Origin: Roseofilum casamattae BLCC-M143
GTDB lineage: Bacteria; Cyanobacteriota; Cyanobacteriia; Cyanobacteriales; Desertifilaceae
DNA length: 64,000 nt
Reading direction: 5' to 3'
Assembly (NCBI RefSeq): GCF_030068455.1
Contig: NZ_JAQOSQ010000010.1
Coordinates: 1-64,000, forward strand
Shown in pieces: positions 36,152-45,358 of the stretch. Both the position numbers and the translations under genes were made by a program. The notes under the pieces are model-generated. The model was not told the origin of the DNA. It was given only the letters and a program-made list of their open reading frames with translations, and did not search any database. The first letter of the stretch is position 1; each line of letters starts with the position of its first letter.

Positions 36152-36889
36152 GTGGTAACTGTTATCTGTGGTAATTCCCGGTTTGCGGATATTACTGCTA
36201 TTTTGTTGGATAAAGATGGAACCTTGGCTCGCTCGGAGCCGTTTCTACAGCATCTAGCTCGGGAGAGAGCGCGGTTAATTGAGGCTCGAGTCCCTGGAGT
36301 TGGAGATGCAATACTGACAGCCTTTGGCGCGGACGAAAACGGGATTAATCCGGCAGGGTTGACAGCGGTGGGCAGTCCCCAAGAAAATGCGATCGCCGCC
36401 GCCGCTTATATTGCTCAAACCGGACGAGACTGGCTCGAATGCTTGCAGATTGCCCAACAGGCTTTTGATGAGGCCAACCGCTTAATGGGGGAGAAAGCCG
36501 AGGAAACTCAGTTATTGCCTGGAGTTGCTGAGGTTTTGCAACAGATGAAGCAGTATGGTTTAAAACTGGCTGTGGTTTCTTCCGATATTAACGAAAATAT
36601 CCACAAGTTTCTGCAACGCTATCAGTTAGCCGACTCTATCGATTGGGTGCAAGGGGCGCAAGACCATCTAAAAAAACCCGACCCGCAAGTATTCTGGACC
36701 GCGTGCGAGAAACTGGGAGTGCGGCCGGAGCAAACATTAATGGTGGGAGACTCCCCCGGAGATTTTACCATGGCGCGAGAGGCGAAAGCGGCTGGAAGCA
36801 TTGGCGTGTCTTGGGGCTGGAGCCTTCCGCCCAACCTGAAAGCTGCTGATGTGGCGATCGCCAGATTAGACGAAATTCAGCTCATCTGA
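36152..36889 (+). CDS. HAD-superfamily phosphatase
   Basis: A 245-residue haloacid-dehalogenase-like hydrolase starting with GTG. All four HAD motifs are visible: the nucleophile Asp20 in LLDKDGTL, the Ser/Thr motif in VVSSD (about 143), the Lys in HLKKPDPQVF (about 173) and the acidic pair in MVGDSPGDFTMA (about 198). An all-alpha cap (about 30-110) makes it similar to phosphoglycolate phosphatase or beta-phosphoglucomutase groups. The substrate cannot be assigned. It lies downstream of the S1 terminator and is otherwise alone. Confidence 0.9.
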   Translation: MVTVICGNSRFADITAILLDKDGTLARSEPFLQHLARERARLIEARVPGVGDAILTAFGADENGINPAGLTAVGSPQENAIAAAAYIAQTGRDWLECLQIAQQAFDEANRLMGEKAEETQLLPGVAEVLQQMKQYGLKLAVVSSDINENIHKFLQRYQLADSIDWVQGAQDHLKKPDPQVFWTACEKLGVRPEQTLMVGDSPGDFTMAREAKAAGSIGVSWGWSLPPNLKAADVAIARLDEIQLI

Positions 36890-37082
36890 ATTTTTCCGTC
36901 TGAAACCGAGCCGGTGAAGGACGGCTTTCTTTGCGGTATAGTGGAGTTGGTTAATAACCCACCCGCGACGTAGACGTAACAGACAGCCTAACATCACGAA
37001 ATCTGGATGAAACCAGTGGCGCAGAAAGCTCGGTAGACCGGGAAAAGAGGATAGGGCAATCATAAGTCTAAGCTGTAAAAGT

Positions 37083-37281
37083 TTTAACCCTAGAATCAAA
37101 CATAAAGGAAATCTTCCGCCTGAGATTTCAATACATGAGAACCGCAGGGCTTGCGGGGATAGTCTGTGGAGCGAATGTAAGACCATAAAACTCGCTAAGG
37201 GTGGAGGCAGTTGCAAAGAAGCAGAAACTTAAATCGTGAGATTTAGGAATCACCGTGGCTTGAGCCAGGTGAGGATGTCAA
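37083..37281 (+). mobile_element. Decayed right end of an IS200/IS605-type element (TnpB 3' remnant)
   Basis: The 486-bp space between the HAD gene and metK holds no full gene. From about 37083 an open frame without a start ends at TAA (37230-37232), reading RACGDSLWSECKTIKLAKGG then SCKEAET, which resembles the C-terminus of TnpB proteins. It is followed by AATCGTGAGATTTAGGAATC, a degenerate hairpin CCGTGGCTTGAGCCAGGTG and GAGGATGTCAA, the typical right end of IS605-group elements, which also encodes the 3' part of the TnpB guide RNA. TnpB's body and the left end are missing. 36890-37082 has no recognised feature. Confidence 0.5.
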
Positions 37282-37287
37282 CAGTTA

Positions 37288-37335
37288 AATTGGGATGTTA
37301 GCCATCGTCTGCACGATCTCAGGCGATGCCCAATT
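37288..37335 (+). promoter_or_regulatory. Stem-loop in the metK leader
   Basis: AATTGGG...CATCG pairs with CGATG...CCCAATT, a two-part 12-bp stem with an 8-nt bulge on one side and a 16-nt loop. It ends 40 nt before the metK start. I cannot match it to any known SAM riboswitch class, and no T-run follows it. It may be an RNA control element or a leftover of the neighbouring insertion sequence. Confidence 0.35.
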
Positions 37336-37375
37336 GAATAACCTTCAATGTTGTTAAGAGAAAGGAGATTTATCC

Positions 37376-38629
37376 TTGGTTCGTAGCTATCTATTTACCT
37401 CAGAGTCCGTTACAGAAGGACATCCTGACAAAATTTGCGATCAAATTTCCGATACGATTATCGATGCCCTTCTCGCTGGAGACCCTGCGAGTCGAGTAGC
37501 TGCGGAAGTTGCTGTGAATACGGGTTTGGTTCTCATCACCGGAGAAATCACCTCCCAAGCTCAAGTTAATTATATTGACTTAGCTCGGAAAAAAATTGCC
37601 GAAATTGGCTATGTTCATGCTGAAGGTGGCTTCACCAGCAACAGTTGCTCCGTATTAGTTGCTCTCGATGCCCAATCTCCCGACATCGCCCAAGGGGTAG
37701 ATGCTGCCGCAGAACAGCGGGAAATGTCTAGCGAAGAGCGCTATGATTCTACTGGAGCTGGCGACCAAGGCCTCATGTTTGGCTTTGCTTGCAACGAAAC
37801 TCCGGAACTGATGCCGTTGCCCATTAGTTTGGCACACCGCATGGCTCGCCGGTTAGCCGCCGTTCGGAAAACCGGACAATTGGCTTACTTGCGTCCGGAT
37901 GGTAAAACTCAGGTTACCGTTGCTTACGAAAATGATAAACCCGTCGGTATCGATACGGTTTTGATTTCGACGCAACATGCTTCGAGTATTGGCGACTTAA
38001 CCGATAATACCGAGATTCAAGCGAAGATCAAAGCAGATTTATGGGAAGCGGTTGTTCTTCCCGTCTTCTCCGATCTCGAGATTAAGCCCGATGATAATAC
38101 TAAATATTTTGTTAATCCTACCGGTAAATTTGTCGTCGGCGGCCCGCAAGGAGATGCTGGACTGACGGGGCGGAAAATTATCGTTGATACTTATGGTGGA
38201 TATTCTCGCCATGGTGGCGGTGCGTTCTCCGGTAAAGATCCCACAAAAGTAGACCGCTCGGCTGCTTATGCTTGTCGCTATGCTGCGAAAAATATTGTTG
38301 CCGCAGGATTAGCGGATAAGTGCGAAGTCCAATTGAGTTATGCGATCGGGGTTGCTCGTCCGATGAGCGTTATGGTCGAAACCTTTGGTACGGCTAAAGT
38401 TGATGAAGAACAACTGTTAGAAGCGGCGAAGAAGACCTTTGAGTTCCGTCCGGCAGGGATTATTGATACTCTAGGTTTGCGCACTCTGCCTCAAGAGCGC
38501 GGCGGACGTTTCTATCAAGAAGTTGCTGCATACGGTCATTTTGGACGTAACGATTTGGATCTGCCTTGGGAGAGAACTGATAAGGTTGATGCTCTGAAGG
38601 AAGCTCTGAAACAAGTTACAACGGCATAA
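37376..38629 (+). CDS. metK: S-adenosylmethionine synthetase
   Basis: A 417-residue enzyme that makes S-adenosylmethionine from methionine and [23 protein letters not shown] (with the catalytic His at about 16), [12 protein letters not shown] (about 122-133), the Gly-rich loop [20 protein letters not shown] (about 280-299) and [11 protein letters not shown] near the end are the family signatures. TTG at 37376 is the start, preceded by AAAGGAG with an 8-nt spacer, and gives the normal N-terminus; no ATG is close. The gene is single, with hairpins after the stop. Confidence 0.97.
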   Translation: MVRSYLFTSESVTEGHPDKICDQISDTIIDALLAGDPASRVAAEVAVNTGLVLITGEITSQAQVNYIDLARKKIAEIGYVHAEGGFTSNSCSVLVALDAQSPDIAQGVDAAAEQREMSSEERYDSTGAGDQGLMFGFACNETPELMPLPISLAHRMARRLAAVRKTGQLAYLRPDGKTQVTVAYENDKPVGIDTVLISTQHASSIGDLTDNTEIQAKIKADLWEAVVLPVFSDLEIKPDDNTKYFVNPTGKFVVGGPQGDAGLTGRKIIVDTYGGYSRHGGGAFSGKDPTKVDRSAAYACRYAAKNIVAAGLADKCEVQLSYAIGVARPMSVMVETFGTAKVDEEQLLEAAKKTFEFRPAGIIDTLGLRTLPQERGGRFYQEVAAYGHFGRNDLDLPWERTDKVDALKEALKQVTTA

Positions 38630-38690
38630 TCAATTTAGAGATAGACACAGACAGAGTCTATTTGACGATCTGTAAGACAAGTTTAGGTAA

Positions 38691-38708
38691 GGTGGGCAGT
38701 GCCCCACC
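38691..38708 (+). terminator. Stem-loop downstream of metK
   Basis: GGTGGGC, AGT, GCCCCACC: a tight GC-rich hairpin 61 nt after the metK stop. The form (GGTGGGCA...GCCCACC) is a common dispersed repeat type in cyanobacteria, so it may be mobile or repetitive as well as a terminator. Confidence 0.6.
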
Positions 38709-38740
38709 CTACTGGTTTATCTCAAGTTACAAATAAGACG

Positions 38741-38771
38741 AATTAGGGTGCGTTATTAATGCCCCCTAATT
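38741..38771. terminator. Hairpin between the convergent metK and acetyltransferase genes
   Basis: AATTAGGGTGC and GCCCCCTAATT pair (about ten base pairs) around GTTATTAAT. It lies 15 bp from the stop of the minus-strand acetyltransferase gene, and A/T-rich flanks on both sides would allow bidirectional termination. Confidence 0.65.
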
Positions 38772-38786
38772 TATCATTATTAGTGG

Positions 38787-39263
38787 TTAGTTATTAAGTC
38801 CTGAAACCGGAATATCGAAGTGCAAGACATCTTCGCGGACTCCGAGTTTAGTATATAAATTAATGGCAGGATCGTCGCCGTAGTCGGCTTGCACGAAAAT
38901 AACATAAGCACCGCGATCGCTGGCAATGTTCTTCAGCTCGTCAATCAACGCTGTTGCAATGCCTTGACGGCGATATGGCTCCGATACGGCTAAATCATAA
39001 ATATAAATCTCGCTGCGTTCTCGTTCAAATTTATGCAGTTCGTATGCGGTTAAACCCGCAATAACTTGCCCCTGTCGCAGAGCAACCAGTACGATAAAAT
39101 AATCTCGATTCAGTAGCTTGCGCAAATAAGCTGTTGTTGGTGGAGTGCTGCTGTAAACCTCTTCTTGCTCGAATGCACGGCCAAATACTCGAAGCAACGC
39201 TCTCATCAGTTCTATATCGTCTGCGCAAAGATGCCCAATGATAATCTTGTCCGTTGTTTCCAT
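38787..39263 (-). CDS. AAC(3)-I-family aminoglycoside acetyltransferase-like GNAT protein
   Basis: A 158-residue GNAT acetyltransferase that resembles the gentamicin-resistance enzymes AAC(3)-I over its whole length. The C-terminal two thirds carry SEIYIYDLAVSEPYRRQGIA (acetyl-CoA loop RRQGIA), GAYVIFVQADYGDDPAINLY and TKLGVREDVLHFDIPV, near-diagnostic of that family. By family it would transfer acetate from acetyl-CoA to the 3-amino group of gentamicin-type drugs. Chromosomal homologues in environmental bacteria may have another natural substrate. There is no integron or transposon gene beside it; it is convergent with metK and divergent from the next gene. Confidence 0.87.
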   Translation of the reverse strand: METTDKIIIGHLCADDIELMRALLRVFGRAFEQEEVYSSTPPTTAYLRKLLNRDYFIVLVALRQGQVIAGLTAYELHKFERERSEIYIYDLAVSEPYRRQGIATALIDELKNIASDRGAYVIFVQADYGDDPAINLYTKLGVREDVLHFDIPVSGLNN

Positions 39264-39348
39264 ATCAGTTTCGCGATCGCACGGTAATGGCTTTTGCCAT
39301 AGGCTATATTAAAGATCGGTTACCAAGCGAGTATTATGTCTTAAATCA

Positions 39349-39780
39349 ATGATACGTCTACCGGCTCTTTATGTCATCACTCCAACCAATTCTTTTAAAG
39401 CAAGACTCTCTAGCTTAGATGTAGATGAAGATCTAGTATATTTATTAAGTGAAATAGTGGTTTTAAGTCACAAAGATAGCGAAACAAACCAAGATATACT
39501 TGAAGTTAAACTTCTCTTTTTGATGAACATCAGGCAAGAATATTTATCTGAGGAATTATATCAGCAGATATTTGGAGAATACTCGATTAAGCTGGAAACG
39601 TTTGATGCATGGTGGACGATCGATCGCTATCTTGAAGATGAATCGTGTTGGGAGATTGAAGAGCGTATCGAGCTTGCGATCGCCAACTTATTAGCCGAGA
39701 CAGGCAGACAAGGTGTCGATCTATGGATTAAGAAAATACAAAACAAGGTTTCTGCCAGAAAAATTAATAATATCGCCTAA
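39349..39780 (+). CDS. Hypothetical protein
   Basis: A 143-residue protein with no recognised domain, rich in Leu, Ile, Glu and Asp, probably helical in its second half (IEERIELAIANLLAETGR). It has no signal peptide, membrane helix or motif that I can name. The start ATG at 39349 follows an A/T-rich spacer, and codon use is more A/T-rich than in the neighbours, which may indicate recent acquisition. The gene ends 56 bp ahead of the LpxB-related gene. Confidence 0.65.
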   Translation: MIRLPALYVITPTNSFKARLSSLDVDEDLVYLLSEIVVLSHKDSETNQDILEVKLLFLMNIRQEYLSEELYQQIFGEYSIKLETFDAWWTIDRYLEDESCWEIEERIELAIANLLAETGRQGVDLWIKKIQNKVSARKINNIA

Positions 39781-39836
39781 AATATTGCCGGTTTCAATCG
39801 CTAAAATCTGTTTAGTAAAGTTTGGAGACTGATTCT

Positions 39837-41093
39837 ATGCGACTCCTGTGCTTGAGCAACGGCCACGGTGAAGATGCGATCGCCACTCGCATCATACACC
39901 AACTGCTCAACCTGCCCGACCCTCCGGAAATAAATGCTCTCCCCCTCGTTGGTGAAGGACAAGCCTACATTGATGCCAAGATCCCAATTATCGGTCCGGT
40001 AAAATCCATGCCTTCTGGAGGCTTTATCTATATGGACGGTCGCCAGTTAGCGCAAGATGTGCGCGGCGGACTGTTGCAACTGGCCTGGCAGCAGTATAAA
40101 ACGATTCGGGCTTGGGCAAAAGATGGAGGAACGGTCTTAGCCGTTGGCGATCTCGTTCCTTTGCTCTTTGCTTGGTTAAGCGGTCTCGACTACGGCTTTG
40201 TGGCGACGGCGAAGTCAGAATATTGGATACGAGACGAAGCCGGCCCCCTACCGGGAAGCTTTACGCAAGGATGGTCTGGCTCCGTATATTTGCCCTGGGA
40301 GCGGTGGCTAATGGGACGCAAAAAATGCAAAGCTGTTTTTCCTCGCGATCGCCTTACCGCCGAAACCCTACAAGAATACTCCCTTCCCATCTTCGATTTA
40401 GGCAATCCAATGATGGACGACCTACAAAACCCGGCAACCGATAGCGACGATGCTGGGGATGAAAGGCGATCGCTCTGCTTCCTTCTGCTTCCCGGTTCTC
40501 GCACGGGAGAAGCTTATTCCAACTGGGAGATTCTTCTGACAGCGATCGCGCAGATCCTCGGAGAACCCAAACCGTTTCCCATTCTGCATCGTCCGGTAGA
40601 ATTTCTCGGCGCAATTTCCCCCGGACTGAGTATTGAAACCTTCGGACAAATCCTCGAATCCTACGGATGGCGGCGCAGCGCAGAACCGGAAGAGAATGCC
40701 ACGGAGTCAATTTGCTATACCTTGGGTAATGGTACCCTCTTTCTCAGTCAAAACTCCTACGCCCAATACTTGCACCGTGCCGACGTTGCCCTGGCCATGG
40801 CCGGAACTGCTACCGAGCAATTTGTCGGTTTGGGAAAACCGGCGATCGCCATTCCCGGCAGCGGCCCTCAATTTACCCCTGAATTCGCCCGCGTACAAGC
40901 CAAACTCCTCGGTCCCTCACTCATCCTCGTAGATAACCCCAGAGCCGTCCCCAGCACCCTGCAAGAGGTTCTCCAAGACCCCGATCGCCTACAGCTTATC
41001 TATGCCAACGGACGCCGGCGTATGGGGCTGCCAGGAGCCGCAGAACGCATCGCCCTTTGCTGCCAAGAAAAATTTTGGGCGATCGGTGGTTAA
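39837..41093 (+). CDS. Lipid-A-disaccharide synthase-related protein
   Basis: A 418-residue protein of a cyanobacterial family related to LpxB glycosyltransferases (GT-B fold). The N-terminus MRLLCLSNGHGEDAIATRII is characteristic. The C-terminal nucleotide-sugar region includes ADVALAMAGTATEQFVGLGK and PAIAIPGSGPQFTPEFA. Cyanobacteria of this type often lack true lipid A, so the acceptor is unknown. The ATG at 39837 has GGAG nine bases upstream; a TTG start five codons earlier would overlap that site and is less likely. tRNA-His follows 41 bp later on the same strand. Confidence 0.9.
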   Translation: MRLLCLSNGHGEDAIATRIIHQLLNLPDPPEINALPLVGEGQAYIDAKIPIIGPVKSMPSGGFIYMDGRQLAQDVRGGLLQLAWQQYKTIRAWAKDGGTVLAVGDLVPLLFAWLSGLDYGFVATAKSEYWIRDEAGPLPGSFTQGWSGSVYLPWERWLMGRKKCKAVFPRDRLTAETLQEYSLPIFDLGNPMMDDLQNPATDSDDAGDERRSLCFLLLPGSRTGEAYSNWEILLTAIAQILGEPKPFPILHRPVEFLGAISPGLSIETFGQILESYGWRRSAEPEENATESICYTLGNGTLFLSQNSYAQYLHRADVALAMAGTATEQFVGLGKPAIAIPGSGPQFTPEFARVQAKLLGPSLILVDNPRAVPSTLQEVLQDPDRLQLIYANGRRRMGLPGAAERIALCCQEKFWAIGG

Positions 41094-41134
41094 ACGAAAT
41101 CCAATATGTTACTCTGGAAGAGGATAAAAATTAT

Positions 41135-41208
41135 GGCGAGCGTAGCCAAGTGGTTAAGGCATCGGGTTGTGGTCCCGACATTCGCGGGTTCGATCCCCGT
41201 CGTTCGCC
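41135..41208 (+). tRNA. tRNA-His (GTG anticodon)
   Basis: A cloverleaf with acceptor GCGAGCG/CGTTCGC, D-arm GCC...GGC, anticodon stem TCGGG/CCCGA with loop TTGTGGT, and T-arm GCGGG-TTCGATC-CCCGT. An extra G at the 5' end (41135) pairs with C73 (41208), the identity element of tRNA-His. CCA is not encoded. Confidence 0.95.
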
Positions 41209-41392
41209 CTTTAAAAACAATATTTAAGGGAAAGATTGCCAATAAGCTCGAGGTTCTAGTTCGCCTATGAAATTAGAGCAATTGTTCGTTTGCCCTGCCC
41301 TAATGAATAGCAACATAGGAAAATATCGGTAAATTTGATATAACAGGAATCGAGCACCGACCGAGAATAATACTCGATGGCACGGGTGTATT

Positions 41393-44300
41393 GTGCATGG
41401 TGAGGTCGCTTATGTTCTAGATTCTCTGGCTATTATGTACCAGTCTGATTCTCGAATAGTCGCTCTTGACGAGGATAAAGGGATGGATTTCCACCCTCTA
41501 ACAGTAGATCCGAAGATGCGACTGTCAGAGGCCATAGCCTATATCTATTCCTCATCTCATCCAGAATCAGGACAACCTTGCGACTCCTTCGTCCTCGTTA
41601 CCCAGAACCGACGCTTATTAGGCGTATTATATCTGTACGACCTCCTGCGCTCTTCAGCCCTTTCCCAAACGGATGGAGAGCCTCATGTCGAAGATCTCAT
41701 GCATCCAGTTGAGGTCACCTTAACTATTCCAGAGGGGAAGAACATTAGCGAAGTTTACTCCCCTTCGGCAGCGATGGCCCTGTTGCAAGAACAACAACTC
41801 CAGTACTTACCGGCGATCGACTCCGATGGCTGCTTAATAGGTGTCGTAACTCCAGCAACTTTAGTCCATGACTGGCAAAGTTCTCCTCCCGCAGAGACTG
41901 ATGAGTCGGAATTCTCGATCTCGCCGAATACCAGCGTATCATTGCCATCAGAAATAACATCTCGCCCCCGACAAACTAACTTCGATCGCACATTTGCGCA
42001 AGCGGCTATTGGCATGGCCCATATCGATCTACAAGGCAATTTTATCGAAGTCAATCAGCAATTTTGCCAGCTCATCGGCTATTCCCATGCCGAGTTAATC
42101 CACCGTTCCTTTTTTGAACTGATGGTTCCGCAAAAACTGCAATTGCAAAATAATTATGATTATGCCAAGGTAACCGAGCGTTATTTGGATCGTCTCTTAA
42201 GCGGTAAATTACCGTTCATTACTATAGAAAATATCTATATCAATCAAACCGGCACGCAAATTTGGGTGAATATCACTGTTTCTTTAGTGCGCACTGATAC
42301 TGGAGAGCCAGACTATTTTGTCAGTGTAATTGAAGATATTAGCGATCGCAAACTCCTCGAACAAAAACTCCATACGTCCGAAGCCGAGATGCGATCGGTC
42401 TTTGCGGCAATGACTCAGATTGTCTTGGCGATCGATGCAGAAGCTGAAGTCATTAAAGTTTCTCCAACTTGCCCGGCCTTAACTTACAATAACGAGGTCG
42501 ATCTGATTGGTGAAATCATTAACCAAGTTATTTATGGCTCCTATCGCCCCACCTTGCTTGCTTACCTCAACCAGGTAATTAGCACCCAAAATAGTATTAA
42601 CTTTGAGTATCAACTAACCATTGAGAATCAAATCTATTGGTTTGCCGCCACCTTATCGCCAATGTCCTCCAGGCGAGCTATTCTGGTGGCGCTAGATATT
42701 ACGAGCCGCAAAGAACAAGAAGAACGATTACGGCTGCTGCAACGGTCGGTAGAAATCTCTGATAATGGCATTATTATTAGCGATGCACAAAGACCGAATC
42801 TGCCCATCCTCTATGTGAATCCTGCCTTTGAACGGATTACTGGGTATAGCGCGCAAGAGTCAATTAACCAACGGTTTCTCTTTATTTATGAAGACTTTAT
42901 CGATTTGCAAATTTTTTCGGAAGTGAACCATGCCATTCGTGAAGGCAAATATTACCAACTCTGCCTGCAAACCTATCGTAAAGATGGGACAACATTCTGT
43001 AGCGAACTATCTTTATATCCCCTGCGCGATCGCTGCGGTACCTTAACCCATTATGTCGGACTGCAACTCGACATTACCGAGAGAATTGCGGCATCAGAAG
43101 CATTAAAAAAGAGCGAAGAGCGATGGCAATTAGCTCTACAAAGTAATAATGATGGTATTTATGATTGGAATCTAGAAACCGATACTATTTTTTATTCCGC
43201 TCGTTGGAAACAAATGTTAGGCTTTTCCGAATCAGAAATTAGCGATCGTCCCTCAGAATGGATGACCCGGTTGCATCCCGATGATTTTGAAAATGTGATG
43301 TTCGCCAATGTACGCCACCTGGGTGACAAACATCAGCCTCTGTTTACCTCAGAATATCGAATGCGATGTAAAGATGGGACGTATAAATGGATTTTAGACC
43401 GAGGGCAGATTCTGTACGATGAAAAAGGAGAAGAAGTTCGGATTATCGGCTCGTACACGGATATTACCGATCGCAAACAATCTGAGGAAAAATTGCGCGA
43501 GTCTCAGCAGCGGCTCGAATTTCTCGTCGATCGCACCCCCCTAGGGGTTATCGAATGGTCAATTGATTGGACAATTATTGAGTGGAATAAAGCTGCCGAA
43601 GCTATTTTCGGTTATCGTCGTCCGGAAGTTTTATCATCTCCTCATAGTTTTGAACTATTATTCTCTCCCGAACATAACGACCGAGTTCAAGACTTTATTT
43701 CCAGCTTAGAATCAGAAGATGACACGACCTACCTGGTCTGCGATAATATCACTCGCGACGGACAATCGATTATCTGTGAATGGTATAATACAATTCTGAT
43801 GGATCGCCAAGGTAATATTATTGGCTATGCCTCGATGATTGCCGATATTAGCGATCGCAAGCAAGCCGAGTTAGCCTTAATTCAGGCTAAAGAAGCTGCT
43901 GAGTCTGCCAATCAAGCCAAAAGTCAGTTTTTAGCGAACATGAGCCACGAACTGCGCACCCCTTTAAATGCAATTCTTGGCTTTACTCAGCTCATCGATC
44001 GCAGCCCTAATCTCGATCCGGTTCATCGCAACCAACTGCAGATTATTAATCGCAGCGGAGAACATTTACTCTCCTTGATTAACGACATTTTAGAAATGTC
44101 GAAAATTGAAGCCGGTCGCATTACTCTCAATCCATCCATTTTCAATCTCTGGATTTTGTTAGAAACCTTGCAAGAAATGCTCTCGATTAAAGCAGAAGGA
44201 AAAGGACTAACCTTGCAAGCCATTCGCAGTCCTCAAGTGCCCGAATGTATTTATGGAGATGAAAGTAAACTACGCCAAGTCTTGTTAAATCTGTTAGGCA

Positions 44301-45358
44301 ACGCCATTAAGTTTACCGACCGGGGTGAAGTGCGATTATTTGTATCTGCAATACCTGCCTTGAATGAAACACTCCCTTACGATAGTCCTGCTGGCAATGG
44401 TTTGAGTCCTTCTTCCTTGCGACTGCGATTTACCATAGCCGATACGGGTCCGGGTATTGAAGAAGACGATCTCAATACCCTATTTGAACCGTTCGTGCAA
44501 ACCGCCATCGGACGAAAATCCCAACAAGGAACCGGATTGGGTTTACCCATTAGTCGCCAATTTGTCCGACTGATGGGAGGAGAAATTCAAGTGTTTTCGC
44601 GCGTGGGAGTGGGGACGCAATTCACCTTTGATGTGCTTCTCAAAGAAGCGATTGAGCCGAATCCTAACATTGGTATCTCCAGTCGGATTACTCATCTCGC
44701 TCCCGATCAACCGAGCTACCGCGTTCTCGTTGTCGATGATGCTCTAGAAAACCGCCTGTTGTTGGAAAGTTTGCTGAAAACTGTTGGGTTTGAAGTTGCT
44801 GTGGCCGGTAATGGGGAAGAAGCGATCGCCGTTTGGGAACATTGGCATCCCCATTTAATTTGGATGGATATTCGGATGCCAGTGATGGACGGACTGCAAG
44901 CAACCAAGCATATTAAATCTCATCCTCAAGGGAAATCTACTCCAATTATTGCCCTAACTGCTAGTGCATTTGAAGAAGAACGCCAGCAAATTTTGCAGGT
45001 AGGATGCGATGATTTTATGAGCAAACCGTTCCAAGAGCAAGAACTCTTAGAAAAAATGGCGAAGCATTTAGGGGTCTCTTATTCCTTTGGGTATCCGGAC
45101 GAAGTAGCTCGGTGTTTGGTTCATCCCAGTGCTTTCTCTCCAGGCGAACTCGATGCTTCCCTAAACTGGAATATAATGCCCAAAGAGTGGTTGAATTCCG
45201 TCTATCAAGCAGCAATTGAAGCGGATGGAGAGTTGATTTTAGAACTGCTAGATCGGGTTCATCCTAAAGAGAAAAAAATAATGACCTACCTGAGTAAATG
45301 CGTAAATAATTTCGAGTTTGAAGTTATTACTGAATGCCTCAGCTCCATATTAATCTAA
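41393..45358 (+). CDS. Hybrid sensor histidine kinase (CBS2-PAS5-HK-REC)
   Basis: A 1321-residue cytosolic hybrid kinase. In order: a CBS pair (about 30-165), five PAS/PAC domains (about 195-330, 335-445, 450-575, 575-705, 705-830), HisKA with the phosphorylated His in NMSHELRTPLN (about 850), an ATPase domain with LLGNAIKFT and TGLGLPIS (about 955-1085), a REC domain with Asp in IWMDIRMPVMDG (about 1159), and a short helical C-terminal module (about 1260-1321). The CBS pair may sense adenine nucleotides and PAS domains may bind a cofactor. The ORF starts with GTG at 41393; ATGs at 41435 or 41483 are alternatives. It is followed without gap by the next gene. Confidence 0.93.
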   Translation: MHGEVAYVLDSLAIMYQSDSRIVALDEDKGMDFHPLTVDPKMRLSEAIAYIYSSSHPESGQPCDSFVLVTQNRRLLGVLYLYDLLRSSALSQTDGEPHVEDLMHPVEVTLTIPEGKNISEVYSPSAAMALLQEQQLQYLPAIDSDGCLIGVVTPATLVHDWQSSPPAETDESEFSISPNTSVSLPSEITSRPRQTNFDRTFAQAAIGMAHIDLQGNFIEVNQQFCQLIGYSHAELIHRSFFELMVPQKLQLQNNYDYAKVTERYLDRLLSGKLPFITIENIYINQTGTQIWVNITVSLVRTDTGEPDYFVSVIEDISDRKLLEQKLHTSEAEMRSVFAAMTQIVLAIDAEAEVIKVSPTCPALTYNNEVDLIGEIINQVIYGSYRPTLLAYLNQVISTQNSINFEYQLTIENQIYWFAATLSPMSSRRAILVALDITSRKEQEERLRLLQRSVEISDNGIIISDAQRPNLPILYVNPAFERITGYSAQESINQRFLFIYEDFIDLQIFSEVNHAIREGKYYQLCLQTYRKDGTTFCSELSLYPLRDRCGTLTHYVGLQLDITERIAASEALKKSEERWQLALQSNNDGIYDWNLETDTIFYSARWKQMLGFSESEISDRPSEWMTRLHPDDFENVMFANVRHLGDKHQPLFTSEYRMRCKDGTYKWILDRGQILYDEKGEEVRIIGSYTDITDRKQSEEKLRESQQRLEFLVDRTPLGVIEWSIDWTIIEWNKAAEAIFGYRRPEVLSSPHSFELLFSPEHNDRVQDFISSLESEDDTTYLVCDNITRDGQSIICEWYNTILMDRQGNIIGYASMIADISDRKQAELALIQAKEAAESANQAKSQFLANMSHELRTPLNAILGFTQLIDRSPNLDPVHRNQLQIINRSGEHLLSLINDILEMSKIEAGRITLNPSIFNLWILLETLQEMLSIKAEGKGLTLQAIRSPQVPECIYGDESKLRQVLLNLLGNAIKFTDRGEVRLFVSAIPALNETLPYDSPAGNGLSPSSLRLRFTIADTGPGIEEDDLNTLFEPFVQTAIGRKSQQGTGLGLPISRQFVRLMGGEIQVFSRVGVGTQFTFDVLLKEAIEPNPNIGISSRITHLAPDQPSYRVLVVDDALENRLLLESLLKTVGFEVAVAGNGEEAIAVWEHWHPHLIWMDIRMPVMDGLQATKHIKSHPQGKSTPIIALTASAFEEERQQILQVGCDDFMSKPFQEQELLEKMAKHLGVSYSFGYPDEVARCLVHPSAFSPGELDASLNWNIMPKEWLNSVYQAAIEADGELILELLDRVHPKEKKIMTYLSKCVNNFEFEVITECLSSILI

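Noticed and set aside
36866-37216. A 116-codon minus-strand frame between the HAD gene and metK
   Set aside because: No recognisable family, and it overlaps the TnpB-like remnant on the plus strand. It might be real, but I cannot support it.
37232-37375. A SAM riboswitch ahead of metK
   Set aside because: There is a stem-loop, but I do not find the conserved core of any known SAM riboswitch class.
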